A stretch of DNA of 64,000 nt from Gammaproteobacteria bacterium (lineage in GTDB: Bacteria > Pseudomonadota > Gammaproteobacteria > HK1), in the NCBI GenBank assembly GCA_012103455.1, contig WLWT01000001.1:2590001-2654000 (forward strand), read 5' to 3'. The translations under genes were made by a program, and so were the position numbers. Shown here in pieces: positions 63,077-64,000 of the stretch. Within the stretch, counting starts at the first letter, position 1; each line of letters opens with the position of its first letter. The notes under the pieces were generated by a model, which did no database searches, was not told the DNA's origin, and saw nothing but the letters and a program-made list of their open reading frames with translations.

Positions 63077-64000
63077 CTACTTCGGCAACTTGCCTTGCAC
63101 GCCCTCCACGTACCAGTTCATCCCCAGCAACACATCATCCGACACCCGCTCACCGGCGGGCACCACTTCTTCGCCCGCCTGATTGCGCACCGGTCCGTCG
63201 AAAGCATGCCGTTTGCCGCTCTTCAAATCATCGACCAGTTGCCGGGCTCGGGCGCGCACATCGGCGGGGATGGCATCATTGAACGGTGCCATGGCCACCA
63301 TGCCCGCCGCTAGGCCGGCCCAGGTGTCTTCGCTCTGCCAACTGCTGTCCATCACCGCTTTGGTCCGGGCGACGTAATATTTGTCCCAGTCGTTGACGAT
63401 CGCTGTGAGCTGGGCTTTGGGTGCGAACTTGCTCATATCGGAGGCTTGGCCGATGGCCCATACACCGCGCGATTCGGCCACCTGTAGGGCGGCGGGTGAA
63501 TCGGTGTGTTGCGAGATCACATCGGCGCCTTGATCGATCAGCGCTTTGGCCGCATCGCCTTCTTTACCCGGGTCGTACCAGGTGTTCACCCACACCACTT
63601 TGACTTCGGCTTCGGGGTTCACCGAGCGCAGGGCCAGGGTGAAGGCGTTGATGCCGCGCACCACCTCCGGAATAGGAAAGCTCGCGATATAGCCGACCAC
63701 GCCGCTGTTCGACATATGACCGGCGAGGAAGCCGGCCACTGTGCGCCCCTCATAGAAGCGCCCTGAGTAGGTGCTGACATTGTCAGCCCGTTTATACCCG
63801 GTGGCATGCTCGAATTTCACTTTGGGGAATTTTTTCGCCACCTTGAGCGTTGGGTTCATAAAGCCGAATGAGGTGGTGAAGATGAGATCGGAGCCATTGG
63901 CCGCCAGTTGGCGTATCACCCGCTCGGCATCGGGTCCTTCCTTGACGTTCTCTACGTAGCTGGTCTCGACCTTGTCGCCCAGGGCTTTGTCGATGGCTTG
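63077..64000 (-). CDS. BMP-family (Med/PnrA-like) ABC transporter binding protein, 5' end missing
   Basis: The C-terminal ~307 residues of a periplasmic or lipoprotein receptor, open through the right edge. Family features are [69 protein letters not shown] and [20 protein letters not shown]. Members bind nucleosides or related compounds for CUT-type transporters. The signal peptide and first ~40-50 residues are outside the window. Confidence 0.92.
   Translation of the reverse strand, partial: QAIDKALGDKVETSYVENVKEGPDAERVIRQLAANGSDLIFTTSFGFMNPTLKVAKKFPKVKFEHATGYKRADNVSTYSGRFYEGRTVAGFLAGHMSNSGVVGYIASFPIPEVVRGINAFTLALRSVNPEAEVKVVWVNTWYDPGKEGDAAKALIDQGADVISQHTDSPAALQVAESRGVWAIGQASDMSKFAPKAQLTAIVNDWDKYYVARTKAVMDSSWQSEDTWAGLAAGMVAMAPFNDAIPADVRARARQLVDDLKSGKRHAFDGPVRNQAGEEVVPAGERVSDDVLLGMNWYVEGVQGKLPK

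Noticed and set aside
62211..63182. 323-codon open frame opposite speE
   Set aside because: Antisense to a conserved spermidine synthase; no ribosome site or domain.

Overview
The window reads as a GC-rich proteobacterial chromosome, most like a gammaproteobacterium. Markers are a YccA/BI-1-type membrane protein, PdxH, a TRAP-TAXI uptake system, SpeE, a PEP-CTERM protein and a PQQ alcohol dehydrogenase remnant. It mixes intact metabolic operons with many broken genes, insertion-sequence scraps and a repeated 140-bp MITE. It looks like a genome under relaxed selection, for example a host-associated lineage. Indel errors in the assembly could account for some single-base frameshifts. They cannot account for the two in-frame amber codons, the MITE insertions with target duplications, or the larger deletions.

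Layout. 0-10.4 kb: a (-) BI-1 family gene cut by the left edge, then a (+) operon of a RuBisCO-like protein fused to a cupin, an amidase, a complete Dpp/Opp-type peptide ABC transporter and pdxH. 10.4-18 kb: a small secreted protein, a bacterial voltage-gated cation channel with an unusual acidic filter, a LarA-like protein, an IS3 scrap, a frameshifted TIGR03084 gene and a TRAP-TAXI transporter. 18-26.7 kb: a decayed zone with membrane-protein pseudogenes, a PEP-CTERM zinc protease, a rearranged MoxR/DUF58/DUF4381/BatC/BatD cluster and a PQQ dehydrogenase remnant. 26.7-30.5 kb: an MFS transporter, cystathionine beta-synthase, a cysteine-dioxygenase-like cupin and a GST scrap.

30.7-46.7 kb is a genomic island inserted at the 3' end of tRNA-Ser(UGA). 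A 22-bp direct copy of the tRNA end marks its far side. It carries defence genes: an AbiEi/AbiEii pair (toxin frameshifted), a GmrSD-like DUF262/DUF1524 remnant, a type I restriction-modification locus with rearranged hsdM/hsdS, and a complete CBASS locus. The CBASS locus has a divergent ImmA/IrrE protease plus XRE repressor (CapP/CapH-like), a perfect palindromic operator, a patatin phospholipase, a CD-NTase and an E2-like protein with a SEC-C zinc motif. A TraG-like fragment suggests an integrative conjugative ancestor.

46.7-56.6 kb is a mobile-element graveyard: four MITE copies, an IS3 remnant split by one of them, an IS4-like remnant, a tyrosine-recombinase scrap and a broken lipase gene. 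It surrounds an intact Fic gene and a 1165-residue protein joining 2-oxoacid dehydrogenase E1-alpha and E1-beta, a lipoyl-like domain and a ketoacyl-ACP synthase III. Just upstream of that fusion lies the decayed 3' tail of a polyketide synthase gene. 56.6-64 kb returns to ordinary chromosome: MFS, DUF2889, DUF945, a large protein ending in a type IV pilin-like domain, spermidine synthase, and a BMP-family binding protein cut by the right edge.

The most noteworthy items are the E1-lipoyl-KASIII fusion next to a PKS scar, the CapH/CapP-controlled E2-only CBASS in a tRNA-Ser island, the RuBisCO-like/cupin fusion operon, the channel with a LEDWTD filter, the pilin-tailed envelope protein, and the MITE family with clean TNNA target duplications.
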